From JADJLQ01 sp038251405 (GTDB taxonomy: Bacteria; Bacteroidota; Bacteroidia; Chitinophagales; Saprospiraceae), in NCBI GenBank assembly GCA_038251405.1, contig JBBSBH010000009.1, positions 1 to 64,000 on the forward strand: a DNA stretch of 64,000 nt, in the 5' to 3' direction. Positions 53,145 through 61,810 of the stretch are shown here, piece by piece. Numbering within the stretch: the stretch's first letter is position 1; each line of letters starts with the position of its first letter. Under the pieces are notes generated by a model. The model worked only from the letters and a program-made list of their open reading frames with translations, searched no databases and was not told where the DNA came from. A program made the position numbers and the translations under genes.

Positions 53145-55115
53145 ATGAAAAATCTAATTTTCTTAATCATTACCCTGGCTCTTGGGTGTCATGCTAATGC
53201 ACAAAAAAGAATGCTCACACCTAATGATATCTATCAATTAAAAACAGTAGGTAATGGCCAAATATCTCCCGACGGAAAATGGGTAGCCTATACGGTGACG
53301 ACGGTGGATTCTGCTAAGGATAAAAGAAATACCGATATCTGGATGATCAGTTGGGATGGTACCGATCCCGTGCAACTAACCAATAGCCCCGATGGAGAAA
53401 CCAATCCCAAATGGAGTCCTGATGGAAAATATCTCTCCTTTACTTCTTCTCGTGAAGGAAATAAAAATCAGGTGTATCTACTGAATAGAATGGGTGGCGA
53501 AGCTCAAAAGTTTACTGATGTAAAAGGTGATTTGAATGATTATGCATGGAGCCCGGATGGTACAAAACTGCTACTAACTATTAAAGATGATAGTGATACT
53601 TCGAAGATCAAAAAACCTATGATTATAGATCGGTATCAATTCAAGCAAGATGTAGAAGGCTACCGATACAAAAATGATAAATCTCATCTGTACTTATTTA
53701 CTCTGGAGAATAAAAAACTGGATACACTCACCTCCGGCAGTTTTAATGAATCTGATGCCGAATGGAGTCCGGATGGGACTTCCATAGCTTTCGTAAGCAA
53801 TCATACGGATGATCCCGATAAAAATCGAAATTCGGACATATTTATAATAAATGTTGCAAAAGGTTCTATTCCCAGGCAGTTGACTACCTGGAAAGGAAGC
53901 GATAATAATCCTAAGTGGAGTCCTGATGGAAAGTCTATTTCTTATCTGCGTAGTACCTCTGATGCAAATTACTTTATGTATGACCAGCCTATACTTTGTA
54001 CTATAGCTGCGTCCGGGGGTGAACCTAAATTACTTACCAAATCTTTGGACAGGCCAGTCACCGGCCAGGAATGGTCTAAAGATGGAGCTAGTATAATTGC
54101 TTTAGTTGCCGATGATTGCATTCGGAAAATGGCAAGTTTCAATACCTTGACCGGAGCGATGTCCAATCTGATCTCAGGGAATCAATCTGTTCAAAATATC
54201 GCACTCCATCCTTCTGGTAATTGGCTGGCTTCTATTTCTGATCCTATGCATCCTGCAGAGTTGTACACCATTGAAAATAATCAACCGAAGCCATTGACAA
54301 AAACCAATGATGAATTCATCAAGCAAATTCAATTGGCCAGCGTAGAAAAAATAATTTCGAAAAGTAAAGATGGCATTTCTGTTTCCAATTTATTATTTAT
54401 ACCTGGAGGAAAAGAAAAATCTAATCTTCCTGCCATATTTTTCATTCATGGCGGTCCGGTGGCTCAGGATGAATTCAATTTCGATTTTACCAGGCAGATC
54501 CTGGCAGCTCAGGGTTATGCGGTAGTTGCTGTGAATTACAGAGGAAGCAATGGCAAGGGCATCGAATTTTGCAAATCCATTTATGCTGATTGGGGAAATA
54601 AAGAAGTACTGGACATACAAGGGGCTGCCAATCATCTAATAGCTCAAAAGATTATTGATAGCACCCGAATGGGCATAGGCGGCTGGAGCTATGGAGGTAT
54701 ATTAACAGACTATACTATTGCAAAAGACACCCGATTCAAAGCGGCAGCCAGTGGAGCTGGAAGTGCATTACAACTTTCATTGTACGGTGTAGATCAATAT
54801 ATTCTTCAATTGGATAACGAGCTCGGCCAACCCTGGAAAGACAATAATTTTCAAAAATACCTCAAGATGTCTTATCCTTTTTTGAATGCAGACAAAATAA
54901 AGACTCCTACCCTATTTATGGCCGGGGAAAAAGATTTTAATGTACCTACTATTGGAAGTGAGCAAATGTACCAGGCTCTGCGATCTATCGGCACTCCAAC
55001 TGAATTAATTATTTACCCAGCGCAGTTTCACGGTATCTCAGTACCATCTTATCAGAAAGATAGATTAGATCGATATATTCAGTGGTTTGATCAGTATTTG
55101 AAAAAGAAGAGTTGA
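53145..55115 (+). CDS. S9 family serine peptidase (prolyl oligopeptidase-like)
   Basis: A 656-residue exported S9 peptidase of the dipeptidyl/acylaminoacyl-peptidase type. A signal peptide ends near residue 19. A beta-propeller with TolB-like SPDGKWVAY, WSPDGKYLSF and WSPDGTKLLL repeats (about 40-330) precedes the alpha/beta hydrolase domain. The catalytic triad is visible: S515 (GGWSYGG), D597 (GEKDFNVP) and H629 (QFHGIS). It lies 49 bp after the epimerase and may be read from the same transcript or from its own promoter; its role in peptide use appears unrelated to mannan. It converges on the MocA-like genes. Confidence 0.94.
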   Translation: MKNLIFLIITLALGCHANAQKRMLTPNDIYQLKTVGNGQISPDGKWVAYTVTTVDSAKDKRNTDIWMISWDGTDPVQLTNSPDGETNPKWSPDGKYLSFTSSREGNKNQVYLLNRMGGEAQKFTDVKGDLNDYAWSPDGTKLLLTIKDDSDTSKIKKPMIIDRYQFKQDVEGYRYKNDKSHLYLFTLENKKLDTLTSGSFNESDAEWSPDGTSIAFVSNHTDDPDKNRNSDIFIINVAKGSIPRQLTTWKGSDNNPKWSPDGKSISYLRSTSDANYFMYDQPILCTIAASGGEPKLLTKSLDRPVTGQEWSKDGASIIALVADDCIRKMASFNTLTGAMSNLISGNQSVQNIALHPSGNWLASISDPMHPAELYTIENNQPKPLTKTNDEFIKQIQLASVEKIISKSKDGISVSNLLFIPGGKEKSNLPAIFFIHGGPVAQDEFNFDFTRQILAAQGYAVVAVNYRGSNGKGIEFCKSIYADWGNKEVLDIQGAANHLIAQKIIDSTRMGIGGWSYGGILTDYTIAKDTRFKAAASGAGSALQLSLYGVDQYILQLDNELGQPWKDNNFQKYLKMSYPFLNADKIKTPTLFMAGEKDFNVPTIGSEQMYQALRSIGTPTELIIYPAQFHGISVPSYQKDRLDRYIQWFDQYLKKKS

Positions 55116-55146
55116 GATGATTTACAATGCATTAATTTGACAAAAC

Positions 55147-56115
55147 TCATTCCACTTTCACATACTCCACATCCACCCATTTTTCAGAGGTTGCCGATTT
55201 TTCTAAAGCCTCCAGTACAGAAATTCCATTTAAGATACTCTGATAAGTTCGTGGTTTTTTTCCTGTGCGAAACATTTCTACTAAATCGGCATCGCATGTA
55301 GCTGGATCCGGCTCTTTGATTCGCGGTTTTAATTCGGAAAAAGAGCTTCCATTTTCTACAAACATTTCCCAACCATAGGCATGACTTTTAAAAATAAGTG
55401 TGGCAAACAAACCTGAAGCAAAATTAATGCTGGCGTTGCCATACTTTCCATGTCGATTGACTTTCACAGAGGTTATATCTTCGCCAAATATCTTCATCAA
55501 AGGCTCGATGAGGTGAACACCATAGAAAAAGACACCGCCGTATTCAGAATCCAGATCTAAAGTACCTGTGCTGATCACCTGGCTGAGCTCCTTCATAGAT
55601 TGCACTTGTTCTTTTACATCCGTAGTAGTAGCAGATTGCGCCACGGTACTGAAAGATGTAATGGGAGAGCTGTACTTTTTTGCTAATTCTAAAAACTCTT
55701 TCCCTTCCTGAGCTCTATAACAAAAAGGCTTGTCTATAAAAATGGGAATTCCGGATTCCAAAAATGGAATAGCCGCTGGCAAATGATATTTTGGATGTCT
55801 ATGATCCACTATCAATGCTTCTATCTTGCCAATCATTTCTTTAGGATCTTTTACCTGGTATGGAATATTGCCTGCATGCATTGTTTTTAATGCAAAGGCA
55901 TCTGTCTCTCCCCAGACATATCTTACCTCGACACCAGGAAATTTTTTGTCAATATTGAATAACTTCCCATAGGCTGTGGCATGGCTATTTTCTGCTCCAA
56001 TGATACCTATTCTTATTGGTTTTTCCAGTTGCGCCTGGGCTAGCATTTTATCGGCAGTTAATGAAGCTACCGTTCCCATGACTACATTTTTAATAAACCC
56101 TCTTCTGGATTTCAT
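55147..56115 (-). CDS. Exported Gfo/Idh/MocA family oxidoreductase (short form)
   Basis: A 322-residue NAD(P)-dependent oxidoreductase-like protein. A twin-arginine-like leader MKSRRGFIKNVVMGTVASL, then a Rossmann entry IRIGIIGAENSHATAYGKLF (about residues 32-51), PKEMIGKIEALIVDHRHPKY, and IPIFIDKPFCYRAQEG with the conserved Lys-Pro (about 124-139). ATG 56115 is preferred over TTG 56121 because it begins the leader. It follows the larger paralogue by 18 bp in one operon. The Rossmann glycine pattern is unusual (GIIGAENSHA), but the EKP-type DKPF motif is present. The substrate is unknown; Tat-exported members may act on periplasmic keto-sugars. Confidence 0.85.
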   Translation of the reverse strand: MKSRRGFIKNVVMGTVASLTADKMLAQAQLEKPIRIGIIGAENSHATAYGKLFNIDKKFPGVEVRYVWGETDAFALKTMHAGNIPYQVKDPKEMIGKIEALIVDHRHPKYHLPAAIPFLESGIPIFIDKPFCYRAQEGKEFLELAKKYSSPITSFSTVAQSATTTDVKEQVQSMKELSQVISTGTLDLDSEYGGVFFYGVHLIEPLMKIFGEDITSVKVNRHGKYGNASINFASGLFATLIFKSHAYGWEMFVENGSSFSELKPRIKEPDPATCDADLVEMFRTGKKPRTYQSILNGISVLEALEKSATSEKWVDVEYVKVE

Positions 56116-56133
56116 AATCAAGCAATTTTAAAA

Positions 56134-57477
56134 TTAAAGTTTCATTTCCCAATTTTTTTCATACTCTCTTTGCCAAAGTTTATTTGCTGCTGCGTCATTA
56201 AGAATATGTCCATCGGATGGATCAATATTTAATGAATGGCCTACGCGTTGGGATATATTTCCAAGTTGCATAAGTAAAGTACTCTTATGACCTGAGGCTA
56301 TGTCGGATTTTAATCGCTCACCAGATTTAATATTATTGAAAAAATTACGCACGTGTAAGCTGTCTAAATGACCCGATGGATTGGAAGCTTCTCTGGGATC
56401 TACCGGAATACTGGGTTTAGCTTCTTTAATAATGTTATTCTTCAAATCATACACTGTATATTCATCACCTCCTTTGATTACTATAGTTCCCTTTTCGCCA
56501 TAAAATGCCACGCCAACACTACTGTCTTCAATATATTTTCCGTTGCAACTGCGCCCTTCCCACGACATAGAAACACCTTCTTTAAAGTCAATATTGATCA
56601 CCTGGGTATCTGGCGTTTCCCAGTCATCTTTGTAAAAAAACCGGCCACCGCTGGAACTTACTTTGGTGGGATAGTCCACCCCGAGCCCCCATCGCAATAA
56701 ATCAATCATATGGGTACCATTATTGCAAGATTCACCAGTACCCCAATGCCAAAACCAATGCCAATTGTAGTGGATAATATTATCCTTATAAGCTTTTCTA
56801 GGTGCGGGACCTTGCCACAAGTCCCAATCCAAATATTCTGGAACCGCCACTATCTTACCTATTCCGATCGGGGCGCGATTATTAGTATACCAGCCTTTCC
56901 CAAAATAAGCCTTACCGATCAAACCGTTTTTTAGATCCTGGATCGCTTGAATTACATTTGGCCAGGATCTTCTTTGATTGCCCATTTGCATAGACTTTTT
57001 GTACCGTTGATTGGCTTGCACTAATAATTCTCCTTCATGCGGATTATGACTACAGGGTTTTTCTATATAAATATGTTTTCCAGCTTGCAATCCCAGTAAA
57101 GCAGCAGGAGCATGCCAATGATCAGGAGCCGCAATGATAAGTATATCGGTATCTTTGCTTTCCAATGCTTTTCTAAAATCTTTTATTCCAGTGGGAACGG
57201 TATCCTGAAGCCCTTTTAATCCGGTAATGCATTTTTCCATAGCTCTGCTATCCACATCACACACATGCAAAATAGCACAGTCAGGTTGGTACCCAAAATT
57301 CTGAGCCAAGGCAAAGCCTCTTGAATTCACACCCATAATGGATGCTCTGAGAAAATCATTGGCCCCTTGGATTCTTCTATAACTGGCAGCACTAAAACCA
57401 GGCAAAACACCTCCTGCCACTATTGCAGTAGTAGCAATAGATTCCTTAATAAATTTTCGTCTGCTATGTGAATTCAT
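56134..57477 (-). CDS. Tat-exported Gfo/Idh/MocA family oxidoreductase
   Basis: A 447-residue exported oxidoreductase. The twin-arginine leader NSHSRRKFIKESIATTAIVA is followed by the Rossmann domain (RASIMGVNSRGFALAQNFG, about 43-61), DILIIAAPDHWHAPAALLGL, and GKHIYIEKPCSHNPHEGELL with the conserved E-K-P (about 132-150). The C-terminal half has WHWFWHWGTGESCNNGTHMIDLLRWGLG, a His/Trp-rich segment typical of the exported subgroup. Related periplasmic enzymes act on sugars or glycosides, some by an oxidation-elimination mechanism; which applies here is not known. It is the first gene of a two-gene operon and is divergent from higBA. Confidence 0.9.
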   Translation of the reverse strand: MNSHSRRKFIKESIATTAIVAGGVLPGFSAASYRRIQGANDFLRASIMGVNSRGFALAQNFGYQPDCAILHVCDVDSRAMEKCITGLKGLQDTVPTGIKDFRKALESKDTDILIIAAPDHWHAPAALLGLQAGKHIYIEKPCSHNPHEGELLVQANQRYKKSMQMGNQRRSWPNVIQAIQDLKNGLIGKAYFGKGWYTNNRAPIGIGKIVAVPEYLDWDLWQGPAPRKAYKDNIIHYNWHWFWHWGTGESCNNGTHMIDLLRWGLGVDYPTKVSSSGGRFFYKDDWETPDTQVINIDFKEGVSMSWEGRSCNGKYIEDSSVGVAFYGEKGTIVIKGGDEYTVYDLKNNIIKEAKPSIPVDPREASNPSGHLDSLHVRNFFNNIKSGERLKSDIASGHKSTLLMQLGNISQRVGHSLNIDPSDGHILNDAAANKLWQREYEKNWEMKL

Positions 57478-57598
57478 AATATAAACTTGTGAGTTATAAA
57501 TATATGATAAAAATCAGTCAAGGTTAAATAATAGGCAAAAGCTATTTCTTGTATGCTGGAAACAAAGCGTCGTTAAGAATGGGTTTGTATTATTTTTA

Positions 57599-57642
57599 GT
57601 TTTCTAATAGCAAACCCATATCTTTGTTTACTAATAGAAAAC
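57599..57642 (+). promoter_or_regulatory. Palindromic operator upstream of higBA
   Basis: Arms GTTTTCTAATAGCAAAC (57599-57615) and GTTTACTAATAGAAAAC (57626-57642) form a 17-bp inverted repeat with two mismatches around a 10-bp spacer. It ends 4 bp before the toxin start and encloses the predicted -7 box, the layout expected for an autoregulated toxin-antitoxin operon bound by the HigA antitoxin. Confidence 0.72.
57619..57626 (+). promoter_or_regulatory. Predicted -7 box of higBA
   Basis: TATCTTTG is an exact TAnnTTTG match, 20 bp before the GTG start of higB and lying in the centre of the palindrome. Confidence 0.55.
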
Positions 57643-57646
57643 ATAT

Positions 57647-57967
57647 GTGTTTAATATCATAGCTCGAAAAAGCCTCTTAGAATATTGTAAGAAATATCCC
57701 TTTGCTGCTAATGCGCTTTTGGAATGGTATCACGAATTTGAAATAGCTGAGTTTAGCAGTTTTCAAAATTTAAAAAGTGTTTACAAAAGTGTTAGTATAG
57801 TGGGTGACAATAGAGTAGTTTTTAATATTTTAGGGAACCAATATCGATTGGTTGTTCGTATATTATTTGATTTTAAAGCTATTCAAATTAAATGGTTTGG
57901 CACTCATGATGAATACAATAAGATAGATGTAAAAAAGATTCATTTTAAAAAAAGGAAGAAAACATGA
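57647..57967 (+). CDS. higB: HigB-like toxin (RelE superfamily, HigB_toxin family)
   Basis: A 106-residue predicted mRNA interferase of the HigB_toxin family (ribosome-dependent RelE-type fold). Family marks are FNIIARKSLLEYCKKYP (2-18), ALLEWYHEFEIAEFSSFQNL, VFNILGNQYRLVVRILFDFK (about 58-77) and the C-terminal IKWFGTHDEYNKIDV. GTG 57647 is used: the ATG two bases upstream is in another frame and stops after five codons. Toxin-first order and the 4-bp overlap with the antitoxin gene (ATGA) are typical of HigBA. Confidence 0.92.
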   Translation: MFNIIARKSLLEYCKKYPFAANALLEWYHEFEIAEFSSFQNLKSVYKSVSIVGDNRVVFNILGNQYRLVVRILFDFKAIQIKWFGTHDEYNKIDVKKIHFKKRKKT

Positions 57968-58323
57968 AATTAAAGCAAATAAAATCTGTAAAGGAATATA
58001 ACCTATTTCTAGAGTGGGTAGACATGATGTTTGATCAAGCTCCTCCTGGAAACAGTACGGAAGGTGAAAAGCTTCACATTGCACTACTATTAATTAAAGA
58101 ATATGAAGATAAAAATTACAAAATTCCATTTCCCGATCCTTTAGAGGCAGTTAAAGAAAAAATGAATGAAAAGGGTCTTAAAAACAAAGATTTGGTAGAT
58201 TGGGTCGGAAGCAAAGGGTATGTATCGGCTTTATTAAATGGAAATAAGCCATTGACTTTAAAACTGGCCAAACTATTTCATCAAAAACTGGGCATTCCAG
58301 CAGAGGTTTTTTTAGCTAAATAA
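57964..58323 (+). CDS. higA: HigA-like antitoxin with XRE-type helix-turn-helix
   Basis: A 119-residue antitoxin of the HigA type. An N-terminal helical part (KEYNLFLEWVDMMFDQAPPG, EGEKLHIALLLIKEYED) is followed by a C-terminal helix-turn-helix (MNEKGLKNKDLVDWVGSKGY, VSALLNGNKPLTLKLAKLFH, about residues 70-110). It should neutralise HigB and repress the operon through the palindrome at 57599-57642. It is translationally coupled with higB. Confidence 0.92.
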   Translation: MKLKQIKSVKEYNLFLEWVDMMFDQAPPGNSTEGEKLHIALLLIKEYEDKNYKIPFPDPLEAVKEKMNEKGLKNKDLVDWVGSKGYVSALLNGNKPLTLKLAKLFHQKLGIPAEVFLAK

Positions 58324-58405
58324 GTTGAATATGAAACTTGATTCTATAAAAAGAGAAAAATATCTCCCCATTCCTCCTCAGAAGTAGGTTAGGGTAACTT
58401 TAATC

Positions 58406-60610
58406 TTAAATCAATAGTAATCCATTTTTTCTCAACAAATTAATCTGTCGGCTTTTCCAAAATGTGTCAAAATTTTTATCCACTGATTCATACATTTCTC
58501 TGAATTGCTTGAAAGTAATGAGTTCCTTGTTTGAAATAGCGACAATTTTTAAAATCTCGACCAGCCATTCGCCCTGGCCTTTCTCTAGTTTTATACTAAA
58601 GGTTTTCGATTTATCGTAAAACAAAAGACCAATCAATTCGGTCCCATCAATAAAAGTACGCTCCACCTGAGGTTGGTCTCCGATCCATATTATTCTGGAA
58701 TTAATGTTTACTTCTGAAGTATCGTTTTGTTGCAATACTTTCAGAATATAATCAGGGTTTACTTTTGTCCTGGGAATTTTAAAATCAAACCAATCTTGTA
58801 ATTTGTAATCAATGCCTATTTCGTGCATAAAATTCAGAATCGATTTTTTCAAGCCTTCACTGAAAGCATCATGGTCAGTACCCGTGGCATCAATAAATTC
58901 CAGATCATTATTGGCAAAACTTCCAATAGCACTATTGGTAATTTTAGTCTTGTAGGATCCAGGAGAAATCCCCACCGGACTATGCACGGTCATAGCAAAT
59001 TGATGCCAATATCCCGACTGAATAATTTTAGCTTTAAATAATTGGCGCACCATCTCAAGCGAATCAATAGTCTCCTGGACGGTCTGGCTGGGAAAGCCAT
59101 ACATGAGATAAGCGTGAACCATGATACCAGCCCTTGTAAAATGCTGACAAACTTGAGCGACCTGTGAAACCGTTACCCCTTTTTGAATAAGTGCCAGCAA
59201 TCTATCGGATGCGACTTCAAGACCACCTGATACTGCAATGCATCCGGATGCTTTTAGCAATTTGCAGAGATCGCGATTAAAACTTTTTTCAAATCGAATA
59301 TTTGTCCACCAGGAAACAGTAAGTTTTCTTCTTACTATTTCCAATGCAAGATCTCGCATTTTTGCCGGTGGAGCCGCTTCATCTACGAAATGAAATCCAT
59401 TTTGCCCGGTTTGTTTTATCATCTCTTCCATTCGATCGCACAGTAAACTCGCCTCCAGAGGTTCGTAAACCTTTATATAATCCAATGTTATATCACAAAA
59501 TGTACACTTCCCCCAATAACATCCATGGGCTATCGTGAGCTTATTCCATTGGCCATCACTCCAGAGGCGATGCATTGGATTTACCACTTCTATAACGGAA
59601 ATATATTTGTCTAAAAGCAGATCGCTATAATCGGGAGTACCGAGGGATGATTGAGGATAATCTTTGCGCGTTTCAATATTAATATAAGTTACTTGCCCGT
59701 CGACTAAAGCAAAGGTTCGTTTTAATGGATCAGTCTCTTGAATTGGCTTTTGGTCTTGCTTTTCGACAAAGTCTATCATGCACTCTATGGGAAGCTCACC
59801 ATCATCTAAAGAAATGAAATCAAAAAATTCGAAAACTCTCGGCTCTGATAAAGAGCGAAGCTCAGTATTGGCAAAGCCACCACCCATAGCTACTCTTATT
59901 TCAGGATAGTGTCTTTTTATCCATTGAGCACATCTAAAAGCGCTGAATACATTGCCAGGAAAAGGAACAGAAATAGCTACTAATTTGGGTTGAATTTGGT
60001 TAAGCTTTTTGTCTAATAGCTGGGTTTGAATTCGATCTATATAAGAATGTGCTTTATTTAGATTCTGATAAATCTCATCAAAACTATTTGCTGATCGTGC
60101 CAGTCTTTCCGCATATCTACTAAATCCAAAAAATGGATCTACACATTCTTTTATTAAATCAGAGATATCCTCAATATATAAAGTGGCCAGGTGCTTGGCT
60201 TCATCCTGCGTTTTTTTTGAGGCACCAAATGTTTTCCCAAAGTATGTTTCCAATTGATCAAAACGAGAGGCCCGGGGTAAAAATCCTGGTTGACAAATCA
60301 GGTGTACCATGGTGGGATTGCGCCCTTGCAAAAAAGATATTACCGCATCTATAGTGTTTATATAATCATCTTTAAGGCTAATTATACGCCGGGCATTTTC
60401 CGAGATTGGGGATTTTGGTTCACCAATAAAATCAAATATTTCCCTAAAACCTTTTTTCGAATAGATTTCTAAAATCGTTTCGATACCCAGATCGGCCTGA
60501 AAACATGAAATGTTTTTCGTGTTTAAAAACCCCTTGATGTAAGCCGTGGCAGGATAGGGCGTATTGAGTTGAGTGAACGCAGGAGTTAAAGCAAATACAG
60601 TTTTTTTCAA
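58406..60610 (-). CDS. Radical SAM protein with B12-binding-like N-terminal domain
   Basis: A 734-residue radical SAM enzyme. TTG 60610 starts a typical N-terminus (MKKTVFALTPAFTQLNTPYP). Residues about 205-300 resemble a cobalamin-binding Rossmann domain (KLVAISVPFPGNVFSAFRCA, VAMGGGFANTEL) but show no DxHxxG motif, so B12 may not be bound. The cluster motif is C364-YWGK-C369-TF-C372, spacing CX4CX2C rather than the common CX3CX2C. The barrel continues with GFHFVDEAAPP, SWWTNIRFEK and VSGGLEVASDRLL (about 375-480). The C-terminal 200 residues lack a known domain. Substrate unknown. It is monocistronic. Confidence 0.85.
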   Translation of the reverse strand: MKKTVFALTPAFTQLNTPYPATAYIKGFLNTKNISCFQADLGIETILEIYSKKGFREIFDFIGEPKSPISENARRIISLKDDYINTIDAVISFLQGRNPTMVHLICQPGFLPRASRFDQLETYFGKTFGASKKTQDEAKHLATLYIEDISDLIKECVDPFFGFSRYAERLARSANSFDEIYQNLNKAHSYIDRIQTQLLDKKLNQIQPKLVAISVPFPGNVFSAFRCAQWIKRHYPEIRVAMGGGFANTELRSLSEPRVFEFFDFISLDDGELPIECMIDFVEKQDQKPIQETDPLKRTFALVDGQVTYINIETRKDYPQSSLGTPDYSDLLLDKYISVIEVVNPMHRLWSDGQWNKLTIAHGCYWGKCTFCDITLDYIKVYEPLEASLLCDRMEEMIKQTGQNGFHFVDEAAPPAKMRDLALEIVRRKLTVSWWTNIRFEKSFNRDLCKLLKASGCIAVSGGLEVASDRLLALIQKGVTVSQVAQVCQHFTRAGIMVHAYLMYGFPSQTVQETIDSLEMVRQLFKAKIIQSGYWHQFAMTVHSPVGISPGSYKTKITNSAIGSFANNDLEFIDATGTDHDAFSEGLKKSILNFMHEIGIDYKLQDWFDFKIPRTKVNPDYILKVLQQNDTSEVNINSRIIWIGDQPQVERTFIDGTELIGLLFYDKSKTFSIKLEKGQGEWLVEILKIVAISNKELITFKQFREMYESVDKNFDTFWKSRQINLLRKNGLLLI

Positions 60611-60926
60611 TAGAATCTCTTGAATAGAATGTAAATGTAATAATGAGTTTTAATATAGCCTCTTATGGCTTTTGTGTTAGCAATGGTTCTTTTTGTACTA
60701 CTCCCATTAAGAATAATACGTTTTTTAACATTTTAAAAACTTTATTTAATGTGTGATGGTTAACTTTAACATCTGTTGAAATTAACCAATTAACCAAATC
60801 CTAATTATGAAAATCCAATTTTATTCTCCTTAGAAAACAAACTCATTTAGGGTTCTCAATAATGTTTGTTGTACAAATGACTTCAATTAAATTTTATTTC
60901 CTATTAATAAATAAATCAAATCTTTT
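60611..60926. other. Intergenic region, nothing recognised
   Basis: This 316-bp gap between the divergent radical SAM and cytochrome genes is A/T-rich. It holds no convincing open frame, RNA gene or strong palindrome; both promoters must lie within it. Confidence 0.5.
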
Positions 60927-61595
60927 ATGAAAAAAGTAATGTTATCAATTGCTTTCATAGCAAGTATTTTTATACTTACACAGTGTGATCAAAAAAAATC
61001 TGATGAAACTATGGCATCTTCTCCATCTGATAAGGTGATGCCCCAGCTTAGTAATCCTAATTTTGGTGGGTTCGACAGCAAAGAGGAATGGGGCAAACAC
61101 TTAGTATTAATTGGTGGTTGCAATGATTGTCATACTCCCAAAAAAATGGGACCCAATGGGCCTGAACTAGACAATTCTCTTACTTTATCAGGCCACCCTT
61201 CCGGCATGCCGTCTATAGTGGGAGATATTGCTGATAGAAGAGGTAATGAACTGAAAGGATTGACCGTCACACGAGACCTTACCGAATGGGCAGGTCCCTG
61301 GGGTGTATCCTATTCAGCTAATCTTACGCCTGATCCTACCGGCATTGGAAATTGGCAAGAAGAAAATCTGAAAGTGGTATTCCGTGAAGGCAAATTTAAA
61401 GGCATACCTAGCTCCAGATCCATTCTCCCACCTATGCCCTGGGAGATGTTCAAGAATTTAAGTGATCATGAAATCTCCGCTATCTTTGCCTATCTAATGA
61501 CACTTAAGCCAATTAATAATGTAGTACCTTCTCCATTGCCACCAGCATCTGCAGAAATGCCGGCTACTAAAAAACCCGCCACTAAAAAGAAATAA
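60927..61595 (+). CDS. Cytochrome c family lipoprotein
   Basis: A 222-residue lipoprotein (lipobox ILTQC, Cys20) with one class I cytochrome c domain. The haem site is C65-N-D-C68-H69 (LIGGCNDCHTPKKMGPNGP), and the distal Met is probably in LPPMPWEMF (about residue 170). The arrangement with SGHPSGMP and SANLTPDPTGIGNW matches the cytochromes that act with alcohol or sugar dehydrogenases. The C-terminus is a Pro/Ala/Lys tail (KKPATKKK). It could accept electrons from a periplasmic dehydrogenase such as the GMC pair at the left of the window, but that is only an inference. Confidence 0.9.
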   Translation: MKKVMLSIAFIASIFILTQCDQKKSDETMASSPSDKVMPQLSNPNFGGFDSKEEWGKHLVLIGGCNDCHTPKKMGPNGPELDNSLTLSGHPSGMPSIVGDIADRRGNELKGLTVTRDLTEWAGPWGVSYSANLTPDPTGIGNWQEENLKVVFREGKFKGIPSSRSILPPMPWEMFKNLSDHEISAIFAYLMTLKPINNVVPSPLPPASAEMPATKKPATKKK

Positions 61596-61599
61596 TTAT

Positions 61600-61746
61600 T
61601 TATTCAAAATATTAAATGGAGTAAGATCTTTTGATAATCAAAGAGTTGGTGTTAGAGCTACCTATAAATTTGGCAATCAAAAAGTAAAAGGAGCAAAGAA
61701 AAAGAAAACAGGTTTAGATGAGGAGCTGAATAGAATTTCAAATTAA
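61600..61746 (+). pseudogene. C-terminal remnant of an outer-membrane beta-barrel receptor
   Basis: A frame without start codon reads LFKILNGVRSFDNQRVGVRA, then TYKFGNQKVKGAKKKKTGLDEELNRI and a stop. This is the usual last-strand ending of TonB-receptor-like barrels of the outer membrane beta-barrel family in Bacteroidota. Only the last 48 codons are left, so the gene has been deleted apart from its tail. It directly follows the cytochrome gene. Confidence 0.7.
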
Positions 61747-61810
61747 AAATAATTTCACTTTAAAATTTTTCCCTCTTCTAAATTTATATTTATATTTATA
61801 TTTAATCCCA

